A stretch of 24,714 nt of DNA from CAZJBH01 sp964544485 (GCA_964544485.1 CAZJBH010000007.1:1-24714); one strand, 5' to 3'; positions 1 to 8,438 are shown, numbered from the stretch's first letter. Made by a program: numbers and translations. Notes: a model not told the origin generated them from the sequence alone.

Positions 1-939
1 TTTATAACCATAACGGTAATCTCGATAAATAATCGGACCCGGAGAATCTATTTTAATCGCTAAAACAATTAGAAGATAAAGCCAAGAAAAAAACACAATA
101 AACAACAAAGATCCCAAAAAATCAAAAATTCTCTTGATAATCCTACCCCATCCATCTAAGGCAGTTCGCTTGATTTCAACGATTGGGACTGAACCTAAGG
201 TAGTGACTGAACTATTTGAAGTCAAAGACTGAAAAAGATTTGGAACAAATTTAAAATCAAGATGATGATCTTCGCAAAAACTTAATAAATCCCAAAAATC
301 CTTTTTATTTAAATTTGGTTCAGCCAAAATAATTTCATCTAATTTATTTTGTTTAAGCATTTGCTTAAATTTATCAAAATCATTTTTTTCAAAAACCCCA
401 GCTATCTGATAACCCAGAACTGGCTCTTGTTTAATCTGCTGAATTACGCTTTTGCTTAATCCATCTTGACCGATCAAGGCAACTTGATGAACTCCGATCT
501 GATATTTTTTAATAAAATATTTTTGTAAAAAAGCTATAATTAAACGCCCGATAAAAACAAAAACAATCGCTAGCAACCAACCGGCTAAAATTAAAAATCT
601 TGAATCAAACAATTCTCTTTGAAGAAAGATATAAAAAACAAGAATCATAATTCCAGCGGAAACTCCGATTAAAATCTTAATAAAATCATTCCATAAAGAC
701 CGTTTTACTTTAATCCGATAAAGCCCAACCAAAGCAAAAACAATCAACATAAATAAAGCTACTCCAAAAATTAAAGTTAAAAACCGATCAAATGGCAGAT
801 TCAAATAAAAAAGCACTGGCCGATATTCAGTTATCATTGCGCTAGTTCTGAGATAATAAGAAAAAATTCCGGCTGATAACAGCATTAAAAAATCAATCGG
901 CAATAGAATAGCGGTAAAAATAAGTTCTGATTTTTTCAT
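1..939 (-). CDS. Polyprenyl-phosphate sugar-1-phosphate transferase (bacterial sugar transferase), partial, 3' end outside window
   Basis: The frame is open from the ATG at 939 to the window edge (313 codons), so the C-terminus is missing. The first ~120 residues hold about four hydrophobic helices. A cytoplasmic Rossmann-like segment follows (around HQVALIGQDG). From about residue 265 comes the start of the catalytic domain: a KRIFDFLGS-type motif, a membrane hairpin, then IKIDSPGPIIYRDYRYG, which is typical of the WcaJ/WbaP (PHPT) family. Such enzymes transfer a sugar-1-phosphate from a nucleotide sugar to undecaprenyl phosphate at the cytoplasmic membrane face, starting surface polysaccharide or glycan synthesis. 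The sugar cannot be told from sequence. It lies just downstream of rnpB and its terminator. I see no convincing separate promoter, so it may depend on read-through or on an unseen start. The family call is firm; the substrate is unknown. Confidence 0.85.
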   Translation of the reverse strand, partial: MKKSELIFTAILLPIDFLMLLSAGIFSYYLRTSAMITEYRPVLFYLNLPFDRFLTLIFGVALFMLIVFALVGLYRIKVKRSLWNDFIKILIGVSAGIMILVFYIFLQRELFDSRFLILAGWLLAIVFVFIGRLIIAFLQKYFIKKYQIGVHQVALIGQDGLSKSVIQQIKQEPVLGYQIAGVFEKNDFDKFKQMLKQNKLDEIILAEPNLNKKDFWDLLSFCEDHHLDFKFVPNLFQSLTSNSSVTTLGSVPIVEIKRTALDGWGRIIKRIFDFLGSLLFIVFFSWLYLLIVLAIKIDSPGPIIYRDYRYGYK

Positions 940-956
940 TATCTTCAGCTTAATAC

Positions 957-980
957 AAAAAAAGCGTTTAATCAACGCTT
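957..980 (-). terminator. Intrinsic terminator of rnpB
   Basis: On the minus strand a perfect 7-bp stem (AAGCGTT/AACGCTT, 5-nt loop) is followed by a run of Ts (957-963), starting 7 nt after the rnpB P1 helix. Confidence 0.85.
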
Positions 981-987
981 TCTTTGT

Positions 988-1351
988 AGTTTAGGCAAGC
1001 TATAAGCCGGGTTCTGTTCCTGCAAAATTGCAGAAGGCAGTTATTTATCTGGTCCTGACGTTACCGTCAGGATCAAGCGAGCTACTTAGCTCCCGAATTT
1101 GCTTCGGGGTTTGCTCTTGCGCCAGGCAGGGTTTGTCACTCTAATAGATCTCTCTACAGAGAGAGGAGTCTTAATTCCTCACTTTTCACCTTTACCCCTT
1201 TTCAGGAGAGGTCCCCTGAAACGAAGAAATATAGTCTCTGCGGCACTTTCCCTAATCTTGCGATTGGCGGGAGTTACCCGCTGCCACTTTAATGGCGCCC
1301 GGACTTTCCTCCTTGACTTTATGTCAAAGCAACTGCCCGCTTACCTAAACT
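988..1351 (-). ncRNA. rnpB: RNase P RNA (class A)
   Basis: This is the catalytic RNA that cleaves 5' leaders from pre-tRNAs. Read on the minus strand, the 5' end AGTTTAGGTAAGC pairs with the 3' end GCTTGCCTAAACT over 13 bp (one G-U), forming P1 and fixing both ends. The conserved block GAGGAAAGTCCGGGC follows near the 5' end. The GCAAGAGC region matches the usual GCAAGGCC, and CAGAACCCGGCTTATAG matches the universal 3' segment. Length is about 364 nt, normal for class A. Odd point: the stretch that should form L15 lacks an obvious GGU tRNA-CCA-binding motif (see findings). It has its own promoter and terminator. An ORF on the opposite strand (1099-1392) is only an antisense shadow. Confidence 0.96.
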
Positions 1352-1357
1352 ATTCAT

Positions 1358-1386
1358 ATTATATCCCCAAACTAAAGACTTGTCAA
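1358..1386 (-). promoter_or_regulatory. Sigma-70-type promoter of rnpB
   Basis: On the minus strand the consensus TTGACA (1381-1386), a 17-bp spacer and TATAAT (1358-1363) end 6 nt before the first rnpB nucleotide. Both hexamers are perfect and the distance to the RNA 5' end is right. Confidence 0.92.
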
Positions 1387-1393
1387 ATCTAAA

Positions 1394-1421
1394 TTGACAA
1401 TAAAAATAAGAAAAGTATACT
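1394..1421 (+). promoter_or_regulatory. Promoter of the 328-residue unknown gene
   Basis: TTGACA (1394-1399), a 16-bp spacer and TATACT (1416-1421), about 50 nt before the ATG. It is divergent from the rnpB promoter; the two -35 boxes are 7 bp apart. Confidence 0.75.
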
Positions 1422-1471
1422 AAAACAATCAAATCTAGTTCTTTAATATTTTAAAATAAGGAGGTTAAAAA

Positions 1472-2458
1472 ATGGCAAGATTAACCTGGCAAGATTGCTG
1501 CGAATCAGTAAAAAAAGATGTTATTAATTCAAGCAAGCACGCTCTTTATGTTGTTCTTATCCATCCAGACAACCAAAATTTTTCTGTTTTAAAAAACAAA
1601 AATCCTAAATTAAGCGTTATCTCTATTCTGGGACCGGGAATCCTTAATAAACAAGGGAGGCAAAAAGCATTTCCTAAAGCGCTGCTAACCGAAATAGGAG
1701 TCAGCGCCACACGACCCTACCACAGATCCAAAGGAATTAGTTGGCAATCCGGACAACCAAAAATTCCTCAAAGAAAAAACTGGTTTCAGCTAACTAAAGA
1801 ACAATATTTGTTAATCGCCCCTATTCTTTTTAAGCTAATTCAAATCCTGGCTGAGAAAAGAGTAGCTGGCTGGAAAAATAAAAAATTTTGGTTGGAAACC
1901 AATAATAATTTTTATAAAATCGGCAAACTGGAAAGCAGTATAAATTTCAAAGAATGGACAAAAGGAGCAAGATTTAGCTTTAATAAAAAAGATGAGCTTT
2001 TATTATCTGATCTTTACTGGGCTGAAAACCAAAATCCCCAGGTTATTTTATGGATAGAAAAACTGCCTAAATTCATTAGTAAAAGATTAAGTGTTTATCA
2101 ATATCCAAAATACAAAGGCAAAAAACCGTTCTCAAAACTGAAAGGCGCGCAAGATATTCTTGAACGAACTTATCTTAAAAAGCTTTTGCCACACCTCCAA
2201 TACAAAGTCATTGAAAATATTTCTCATGGCAAAAACAATCCCTTTTACCATGATCTACAAACTTTATTAAACCTGACCAACTATAAACAAATTGAAGAAA
2301 AACTTATCCAAAAAGCTGAAAAGCTAAATAATCCAGAACAAAGAACCCAGGAAATTGTATTAAAAATCATTAGCGGGTTTGAAAATCACAAAAGAGACTA
2401 TATTGTTTTTGAAGTTTTTCCAGAAATTGATGATTTTGAAGAAAAAATTCCATTTTAA
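1472..2458 (+). CDS. Hypothetical protein, 328 residues, unrecognised
   Basis: I do not recognise this family. The start is well supported: a full AAGGAGG ribosome site lies 6 nt before the ATG, with a promoter upstream and a terminator right after the stop, so it is an independent single-gene transcript. The protein is rich in Lys and Asn with many Trp and Tyr residues. It has no signal peptide, no evident membrane segment and no Cys-based metal site. The N-terminal third looks like a compact alpha/beta domain (around SKHALYVVLIHPDNQNF and LSVISILGPGIL). The middle is strongly basic (KISWQSG, PQRKNWF, RVAGWKNKKFW) and the last ~100 residues look helical, ending in an acidic tail (EIDDFEEKIPF). 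A nucleic-acid-binding role would fit the charge, but that is a guess. Codon use matches its neighbours, so nothing suggests recent transfer. Confidence 0.8.
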   Translation: MARLTWQDCCESVKKDVINSSKHALYVVLIHPDNQNFSVLKNKNPKLSVISILGPGILNKQGRQKAFPKALLTEIGVSATRPYHRSKGISWQSGQPKIPQRKNWFQLTKEQYLLIAPILFKLIQILAEKRVAGWKNKKFWLETNNNFYKIGKLESSINFKEWTKGARFSFNKKDELLLSDLYWAENQNPQVILWIEKLPKFISKRLSVYQYPKYKGKKPFSKLKGAQDILERTYLKKLLPHLQYKVIENISHGKNNPFYHDLQTLLNLTNYKQIEEKLIQKAEKLNNPEQRTQEIVLKIISGFENHKRDYIVFEVFPEIDDFEEKIPF

Positions 2459-2460
2459 CC

Positions 2461-2487
2461 AGGCATCTAAACAAAGGTGCCTTTTTT
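2461..2487 (+). terminator. Terminator of the 328-residue gene
   Basis: AGGCATCT/AGGTGCCT form an 8-bp stem (one G-U) with a 6-nt loop, followed by six Ts. It starts 2 nt after the stop codon. Confidence 0.88.
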
Positions 2488-2491
2488 AATT

Positions 2492-2522
2492 AAAAAAGCG
2501 CTGAACTTTTAATTCAGCGCTT
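2492..2522 (-). terminator. Terminator of the glycosyltransferase-to-HhH operon
   Basis: A perfect 10-bp stem (2496-2505 with 2513-2522) and a 7-nt loop are followed on the minus strand by a six-T run. The stem overlaps the last bases of the stop codon of the upstream gene. It is convergent with the plus-strand terminator at 2461-2487. Confidence 0.88.
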
Positions 2523-3660
2523 AGCTTCTATTATTTCTTAGAGAATTAAATTCCCAGCCAACAAAAGGCAATCTTCTAACCGGATAATCAATTCGTTTGC
2601 TTATTTTGACCAGCAATCCCCATTTATAATGTGGAACTGCTGGGATTGCCCACTGACAATCTTTTTCTAAAGGACAAAGACTACAAGGATCCTTATAATT
2701 TTTTGGCCAAAGATAAGGATTTTTTCCTAATTCCTCAGCTTCAAAATATCTTTTCCCATTCTTTTGAGAAGTATTTTGAAAAGCCTCAGAACAAAAAGAA
2801 CGACTTAATACCCATAAAGCCGGGTTAATATTTAAATGAGAAAAATTATTCTGCCAAATAAATTTCTGCGACCACCAAGTAATCAAATCTATTAGTTGTT
2901 CCCTTGTCCGAATAACGGTTTTCCCAGCCAATTGCTTTGGATGCTTTTCCTTAGGAACAAAGATTTGATCCCAGCTAGTTTGCTGAATAATTTGAGTAGC
3001 TAATAAAATTCTCAAAGCGTGAAAATCCACTGGAATCGAAGTTGGAAAAATTGGAATAAATCCTTTTTCCTGCAGCCAAATAGTTAACAAAGCGAATATT
3101 TTTCTGCGCATTCCTTTAAATCCAGCTTTTGCTTTTTTATAATCTATTCTAGCAAAAGCTTGCTCAAAGTCAGTTACTCCTTTAAAAACATTCCGAATAT
3201 CATTATCCCAATCACGATAAAGATTGATAGAATTTAAATACCAATTTCTGGCATGCTCATCTATTTTATACCCCCGAGGTAAATTATTGAGCTTAAAAAC
3301 ATAAGCTAAAGTTAATCTAATCGCTTTAGCTATTTGATCAACATTCCATTTTCGATAAACTAATTCCGGATCAAATAAATCCGGATAATTCTGTCTAATT
3401 TCCCAAAAAACTTTAAATGGATCTTCGCTCATAATTCCGCCGCGCATTGGCAGAACATTATAAAATAACCAATTTGCTCTTTGTCTATCGCTTTTAAAAA
3501 AATCATTCCAAGCTTTCTGATTAGGCCATTTATCCTGGGGTAAAACAACATTTTTAAATATCCCTGCTGGATTCTGCCATTCTTGATTTAACCATTCAAA
3601 AAGCTTTAAGGCTTTTTGTTTATCAAAAACAACTTTTTTACCATTAAATTTTTCTTCCAC
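2521..3660 (-). CDS. Putative HhH-GPD-like DNA glycosylase-related protein with Cys cluster
   Basis: Proposed start is GTG at 3660: a perfect AAGGAGG (3666-3672) lies 5 nt upstream, just after the rnhA-like stop. The longer ATG start at 3705 would overlap rnhA and has no ribosome site. This gives 379 residues. The segment around residues 180-220 (FKGMRRKIFALL...IPVDFHALRI) resembles the Lys-containing hairpin and the catalytic-Asp VDxHxxR region of endonuclease III/MutY-type enzymes. Near the C-terminus, FCSEAF followed ~35 residues later by CSLCPLEKDC gives C-x(n)-C-x2-C-x5-C. The last part matches the Fe-S cluster spacing of that superfamily, though the first gap is much longer than the usual six residues. 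Operon position after recJ and an RNase H supports a DNA repair role. The glycosylase link is an inference; base specificity is unknown. Confidence 0.5.
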   Translation of the reverse strand: MEEKFNGKKVVFDKQKALKLFEWLNQEWQNPAGIFKNVVLPQDKWPNQKAWNDFFKSDRQRANWLFYNVLPMRGGIMSEDPFKVFWEIRQNYPDLFDPELVYRKWNVDQIAKAIRLTLAYVFKLNNLPRGYKIDEHARNWYLNSINLYRDWDNDIRNVFKGVTDFEQAFARIDYKKAKAGFKGMRRKIFALLTIWLQEKGFIPIFPTSIPVDFHALRILLATQIIQQTSWDQIFVPKEKHPKQLAGKTVIRTREQLIDLITWWSQKFIWQNNFSHLNINPALWVLSRSFCSEAFQNTSQKNGKRYFEAEELGKNPYLWPKNYKDPCSLCPLEKDCQWAIPAVPHYKWGLLVKISKRIDYPVRRLPFVGWEFNSLRNNRS

Positions 3661-3673
3661 TTTTACCTCCTTG

Positions 3674-4108
3674 TTATAAAAGAACTTGTTCTCTATTTTG
3701 CTCATCTAAAGCCTGATTAGCCAATCCATCTGCTTCCTTATTCTCTTCTCTTGGCACATGCTTAAAAATAACCTTTTTAAAATCTAAAGTCAAATTCCAA
3801 ATCTCAAAAAATAAGGGCTGGAGTTCTTTTTCTTTAATTTTGTATTCATGATTCATTTGCTTAACCAATAGCTCGCTATCTGAATTAAATTCTATTTCTA
3901 TATCTTTAGCTTGTTTTTTCCCATAAAGCAATTTAGCTTTTTTTAAAGCAAAAATAACTGCTTGGTATTCAGCCTGATTATTAGTTGCTTTACCTAAAAA
4001 ATGACTGTATTTTTTAACAACTTGATTGTCTTTTTTAATCATCGCTCCTAGCGCAGCTGGTCCAGGATTGCCGCGAGAAGCTCCGTCAGTATAAATAGAT
4101 AATTTCAT
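3674..4108 (-). CDS. Ribonuclease HI-family protein
   Basis: 144 residues, about the length of a bare RNase H domain. The metal-binding carboxylates are visible: D8 in YTDGASRGNPGP, E47 in NNQAEYQA, D77 in FNSDSEL and D127 in EENKEADGLAN, so it should be catalytically competent for the RNA strand of RNA-DNA hybrids. H117 in FKHVPREEN aligns with the conserved loop residue. No extra hybrid-binding domain is present. The closest type is the short bacterial/archaeal RNase HI-like (ribonuclease HI family) group rather than E. coli RnhA itself. It starts 5 nt after the recJ stop and is followed 13 nt later by the GTG of the HhH-like gene, within a repair-flavoured part of the operon. Confidence 0.88.
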   Translation of the reverse strand: MKLSIYTDGASRGNPGPAALGAMIKKDNQVVKKYSHFLGKATNNQAEYQAVIFALKKAKLLYGKKQAKDIEIEFNSDSELLVKQMNHEYKIKEKELQPLFFEIWNLTLDFKKVIFKHVPREENKEADGLANQALDEQNREQVLL

Positions 4109-4113
4109 ATTTT

Positions 4114-5865
4114 TTAAGAATTAATTTTTAAATCAACTATTTTCATCTCCAAATCCTTAAATCCATTCCATTGATTAAGAATCAATTTAAAAGCTGCATC
4201 AATAAGCATTCCTGATTTAATTTGCTGATAATATTCGCCCAAGCCAAAGCCAATTGCTTTAATTGGACGGCTAGATTCTCCCTGGCCAAACATTAATAAA
4301 TCCATTTTTAAATGCTTTTGCCCATTTCCAACTAAACGCGCCCCTAATACTTCTAATCCGCGAACTGAAAAAATAGGCTCTGGATTTGCTTTGCCAAAAG
4401 GAGCAAATTGCTGAATTTGTTCATAATTTGAAAAATTAAAATCAGCTAAACTTAATTCTGTGTCAATTTCTAAGACTGGATTTAAATCAATTCCAGCTAA
4501 GCGCTTTTTAGCTATTTGATTTAATTCTTTTTTTAACTGAGCCAACTTAGCCTTATTTCTCCCCATTCGGAATCCGCCTGCAGAACGATGTCCTCCATAA
4601 TCATCAAAATATTGATTGCATTCAGCTAAAGCTGTAATTAAATCAAATTGAGGAATTGCCCGAGCAGAAGCGCAAATTTGATCCTGATTCTCACAATACA
4701 AAATAACTGGCCGCTGATATTTTTCGGTTGCTTTAGAAGCAGCCAAGCCAAGAATGCCAATCGGCCAATCTTTTTTGCCTTCAAAAATCACATCCGGCAA
4801 ATCTTTTAAATCAGCTAAACAAAATTCTAACTCAGCAGTTAATTTATCAGCCAGCTGCTGCCTTTCTAAATTCTGCTGATTTACCTCTAAGGCCATTTTT
4901 TTAGCAGCATCAATATCTTGGCTGATTAATAATTCAAAAGCCAAAGAAGCATGATTAATCCTGCCCGGAGCATTTAGGCGCGGAGCCAGCATAAAACCAA
5001 GAGTAAAAGTATCTAAATTACTAAAAGGAGCTTTCCCATTTAAAGAAGGATGAACAATCTCCGGAGCTATTTTAGCAATTTCCATTAATTCTTTAAGGCC
5101 AACCCAGCGAGTTTGAGCTAAAACTCCTAATCCATATTTCACGATTGTCCGATTTTCTCCAATAATCGGCATTACATCAGCTACAGTTGCCAAAGCAGTC
5201 AAATCTAATAGCCATTTTTTTAAATTATCCGGATCACCCATTTCATCAAACAAAGCGCAAGCCAATTTATAGGCCACGCCTGCGCCGGATAAATGCTTAA
5301 AAGGATATTTTTCTCCTTTTTGATAAGGATTGATAATTGCTTCAGCAATTGGTTTTTTACTTATCATTTCATGATGATCAGTAATAATTAAATCAATCCC
5401 TAGCTTTTTAGCTAAATCTGCCTCTTGCTTATCAGTACTGCCGCAATCAACCGTGATAATAAGGTTTACTTTATCCTTTGCTGCTTGTTTAATTGAATCA
5501 AAATTAAGCCCGTGATTCTCTTTTTCCCGATTTGGAATATAAGCTCCCAAATTACTGGATCCTAAAGCTTTCAAAGAATAATGTAAAATTGCTGAAGAAC
5601 AAACTCCATCTGCGTCAAAATCTCCATAAATTAGAATCTTTTCCTGTTTTTTTAAAGCTTTTTTTATCCTGACAACTGCTTTGCGCATATCTTTTAACAG
5701 ATATGGATCATGCAAGTCATCGCTAAAATCAGGATTAAAAAACTCATCAATTTGCTGCTGAGTTTTTAATCCGCGATTATACAATAATTGAGCCGTCAAA
5801 GAAGAAAATTCAGGAAACTTTTTAAAAAAACTTTGAGGCGCTTTAGTTTTTAAATGCCAATTCAT
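4114..5865 (-). CDS. recJ: Single-stranded-DNA-specific exonuclease RecJ
   Basis: 583 residues, close to the usual bacterial length. The DHH phosphoesterase motifs are present: DFDADG (D82, D84, D86), TVDCGS (D140) and ITDHHE (163-166). GGHRSAGGFRMG is the DHHA1 motif, and an OB-type C-terminal part follows. The enzyme degrades single-stranded DNA 5' to 3' in mismatch repair, base excision repair and recombination, using Mn/Mg held by these Asp and His residues. It lies 5 nt after pgk and 5 nt before the RNase H gene, clearly the same transcript. Identification is secure. Confidence 0.95.
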   Translation of the reverse strand: MNWHLKTKAPQSFFKKFPEFSSLTAQLLYNRGLKTQQQIDEFFNPDFSDDLHDPYLLKDMRKAVVRIKKALKKQEKILIYGDFDADGVCSSAILHYSLKALGSSNLGAYIPNREKENHGLNFDSIKQAAKDKVNLIITVDCGSTDKQEADLAKKLGIDLIITDHHEMISKKPIAEAIINPYQKGEKYPFKHLSGAGVAYKLACALFDEMGDPDNLKKWLLDLTALATVADVMPIIGENRTIVKYGLGVLAQTRWVGLKELMEIAKIAPEIVHPSLNGKAPFSNLDTFTLGFMLAPRLNAPGRINHASLAFELLISQDIDAAKKMALEVNQQNLERQQLADKLTAELEFCLADLKDLPDVIFEGKKDWPIGILGLAASKATEKYQRPVILYCENQDQICASARAIPQFDLITALAECNQYFDDYGGHRSAGGFRMGRNKAKLAQLKKELNQIAKKRLAGIDLNPVLEIDTELSLADFNFSNYEQIQQFAPFGKANPEPIFSVRGLEVLGARLVGNGQKHLKMDLLMFGQGESSRPIKAIGFGLGEYYQQIKSGMLIDAAFKLILNQWNGFKDLEMKIVDLKINS

Positions 5866-5870
5866 AAAAA

Positions 5871-7031
5871 TTAATTTTCAAGCGCTGCTATTCCAGGCAT
5901 TTCCTCTCCTGCCAAAAATTTCAACATTGATCCTCCGCCAGTAGAAACATGATCTATCTTACCAAATAATCCCATTTCTTCCAAAAGACAAACCGAATCG
6001 CCGCCGCCAACCAAAGTAAACGCTTGCGCTTGAGCAACCGCTTTTGCTATTTCCCGGCTTCCTTTAGCAAAATCATTAACTTCAAATAATCCCATTGGAC
6101 CGTTCCAAATAATGCTTTTGGCTTCAGCAATAATATTTTTAAAAAGGTTAATTGTATCTACCCCAATATCTAAAATCATTTCCTCTTCTTTGGTATTGCC
6201 AACCGGAGTTACTCTTGATTCAGCCTTGCCAGATGGATCAACTGAAGCAACTACATCTACTGGAATATGAAGCTTGGTATTGGTTAATTCCAGCTCTTGG
6301 ACTTTTGAAATCATTTCTGATTCAACTACTGAACGGCCAATGGCAAATCCCTTAGCTGCAATAACTGTATTTGCCAAGGCTCCGCCCAATAAAATATTAT
6401 CAGTTTTTTCAAGAAATTGCTTAATCATCTTTATTTTAGTTGAAATTTTTACTCCGCCAATAATTGCCACTCGAGGAGAATCTCCCTTGGTTGCCTGGCT
6501 AAGCTGCTCTATCTCCTTTTTCATTAATAAGCCGGCGCAATGAGGCAAATATTCAGTTATTTTAACTACTGAAGCATGCGCCCGATGCGATACGCCAAAA
6601 GCATCATTCACATAGACTTCTCCTAATTCGGATAATTTACGGGCAAATTCAGCTTGATTTTCTTTTTCTCCGGAATAAAAACGCAAATTCTCTAAAAGAG
6701 CAACTTGCCCAAATTCCATTTTTTGAATTTTCTTTTTATTTTCCTCAGCTAAACAATCTTTTAAAAAAACAACTTCTTGATTTAATAATTTTGATAAATA
6801 TTCAGCTACTGGCTGAAGAGAATATTTTTTCTGATAAGAACGAGGCCTTCCTAAATGAGCTAATAAAATAATTTTAGCTTGTTGCTCAATTAAATATTTA
6901 ATTGTTGGCAAGCTTGCCATAATTCTCCAATCTCCCTGTTGAGCAACTTTCCCGTCTTTTAAAGGCACATTAAAATCAACCCTGACTAAAACTTGCTTTT
7001 GATTAACTTCTAAATCGCGCAGATAATTCAT
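5871..7031 (-). CDS. pgk: Phosphoglycerate kinase
   Basis: 386 residues, standard length. RVDFNVPLKDG and LAHLGRPRS near the N-terminus are the substrate-binding signature; GPMGLFE and VGGGDS...STGGGSML are the nucleotide-site motifs in the C-terminal lobe. It catalyses 1,3-bisphosphoglycerate + ADP to 3-phosphoglycerate + ATP in the cytosol. The start codon overlaps the tpiA stop (ATGA), so translation is probably coupled. GAPDH and enolase are not in the window. Confidence 0.97.
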   Translation of the reverse strand: MNYLRDLEVNQKQVLVRVDFNVPLKDGKVAQQGDWRIMASLPTIKYLIEQQAKIILLAHLGRPRSYQKKYSLQPVAEYLSKLLNQEVVFLKDCLAEENKKKIQKMEFGQVALLENLRFYSGEKENQAEFARKLSELGEVYVNDAFGVSHRAHASVVKITEYLPHCAGLLMKKEIEQLSQATKGDSPRVAIIGGVKISTKIKMIKQFLEKTDNILLGGALANTVIAAKGFAIGRSVVESEMISKVQELELTNTKLHIPVDVVASVDPSGKAESRVTPVGNTKEEEMILDIGVDTINLFKNIIAEAKSIIWNGPMGLFEVNDFAKGSREIAKAVAQAQAFTLVGGGDSVCLLEEMGLFGKIDHVSTGGGSMLKFLAGEEMPGIAALEN

Positions 7032-7804
7032 AAATTCTGATTAATAATTTTAACAAACTCGCTTGCGTTTAGAGAAGAACCACCGATTAAAAGACCATCC
7101 ATATTTGCTTGCTGAAGATATTCATTCGCATTTTTGCTATTAATGCTTCCTCCATACAAAACACTTGTTTTTTCAGCTGTCCGGCGATCATAAATCTCAG
7201 TTAAGATTTTATGGATAAATAATTTTGCCTTTAAGGCGTCTTCCGCAGAACAAGGATTGCCAGTGCCAATCGCCCAAATTGGTTCATAAGCAACTAGAAT
7301 CTCAGGCGCTCGAGCCTTAGGTATATTTAAAAAAGCTTTTTTTAATTGTTCGCCAACAACCAAGCTCATTTCATTAATCGGCTCCCCTTTCTCAGTAAAA
7401 GAATCGCGCGCCTGCTCTCCAATGCATAGAATCGGATACATTCGTTCTTTTAAAACTGCTTTTATCTTTTTATTAATCTGTTTATCGGTTTCTTTAAAGT
7501 ACTTACGCCTTTCCGAATGCCCGATAATTACATAAGCGCAGCCTAAATTTTTAAGCATAGCTGCTGAAATTTCTCCGGTAAAAGCTCCCTTTGATTCAAA
7601 ATAACAATTCTGAGCTCCAAGCTCTGCCTGATTCTTAATACTTGCTAAAACTTGCGGCAAATAAACAAAAGGCGGACAAATTATTGTCTTCCCCTGCTTT
7701 AAGGGCAAGCTTTGCCTTAAAAAATCAAGTAAATGCTGAACTTGTTTTTTAGTTATTGGATTGCATTTCCAATTGGCAATAAAATAAATTTGCTTTGTTC
7801 TCAT
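7028..7804 (-). CDS. tpiA: Triosephosphate isomerase
   Basis: 258 residues, typical for the family. ANWKCNP carries the N-x-K substrate site, GHSERRKYF the catalytic His, YEPIWAIGTG the catalytic Glu, and LYGGSINSKNA the phosphate-binding loop. It interconverts dihydroxyacetone phosphate and glyceraldehyde 3-phosphate. Its TGA stop overlaps the pgk ATG by the ATGA arrangement, which also shows that UGA acts as a stop in this genome. It starts 4 nt after the end of the DedA gene. Confidence 0.97.
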   Translation of the reverse strand: MRTKQIYFIANWKCNPITKKQVQHLLDFLRQSLPLKQGKTIICPPFVYLPQVLASIKNQAELGAQNCYFESKGAFTGEISAAMLKNLGCAYVIIGHSERRKYFKETDKQINKKIKAVLKERMYPILCIGEQARDSFTEKGEPINEMSLVVGEQLKKAFLNIPKARAPEILVAYEPIWAIGTGNPCSAEDALKAKLFIHKILTEIYDRRTAEKTSVLYGGSINSKNANEYLQQANMDGLLIGGSSLNASEFVKIINQNL

Positions 7805-7808
7805 AAAA

Positions 7809-8435
7809 TTATATTTGTTTTTTCCTTTTTTTAATAAAAAAGAAAATAAACAAAATTAAGCCCAAAATTAATAAACCCCATTTGATCTCTTGATAATACG
7901 CTTCCATTCTTTCCTGATTAGCTCCAAAAAAATATCCTAGCCAAGCTAAAATAATTACCCAAATGCCTGATCCCAAACTAGTATATAAAAGAAAACTTTT
8001 CATTTTCATTCTACAAAAACCAGCTGGAATAGAGATTAACTGGCGAACTCCAACAACTAACCGACCGATAAAAGTAGAAATATTTCCATATTTAAGAAAA
8101 TACTTTTCCGCTTGATTTAATTTATCCTGATTAATTAATAGAAATTTAGCAATTCTTGAATTAGCTAAACCATAAATCACTTTTCTGCCTAAGCTTAGAG
8201 CTAAATAATAATTGATTAAGGCGCCTAACAAGCTTCCTCCAATCCCGGCTAAAATTACTAAAAAAAGATTGAATTGGCCCTGGCTGGATAAATATGCTGC
8301 CGGAGGAATAACTATTTCTGAAGGAAATGGGATAAAAGAACTTTCTAAAGCCATTAAGCCAAAAATTCCAAAATAACCAATCTCTAAAACAATTTTCGTT
8401 ATTAAAGAAGCAATAGCGATTAAAAACGATTCCAT
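7809..8435 (-). CDS. DedA family integral membrane protein
   Basis: 208 residues with about five hydrophobic segments. The N-terminal re-entrant region (ALESSFIPFPSEIVIPPA) and the FIGRLVVGVRQLISIPAGFCRM motif (the F-x-GR...R...P-x-G signature) are classic DedA/VTT-fold features. DedA proteins are implicated in flipping undecaprenyl phosphate or phospholipids. The C-terminus is a Lys-rich cytoplasmic tail (KKRKKQI). It sits directly after the galT-like gene with a 3-nt gap. Given the sugar-lipid glycosyltransferase at the head of the operon, a role in lipid-carrier recycling is plausible but inferred. Confidence 0.9.
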   Translation of the reverse strand: MESFLIAIASLITKIVLEIGYFGIFGLMALESSFIPFPSEIVIPPAAYLSSQGQFNLFLVILAGIGGSLLGALINYYLALSLGRKVIYGLANSRIAKFLLINQDKLNQAEKYFLKYGNISTFIGRLVVGVRQLISIPAGFCRMKMKSFLLYTSLGSGIWVIILAWLGYFFGANQERMEAYYQEIKWGLLILGLILFIFFFIKKRKKQI

Positions 8436-8438
8436 AAA

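Noticed and set aside
1099..1392. 97-codon plus-strand ORF
   Set aside because: It is antisense to rnpB; the conserved RNase P segments explain the sequence.
6152..6543. Two plus-strand ORFs of 67 and 89 codons
   Set aside because: Both are antisense to the conserved pgk coding sequence and lack start signals.
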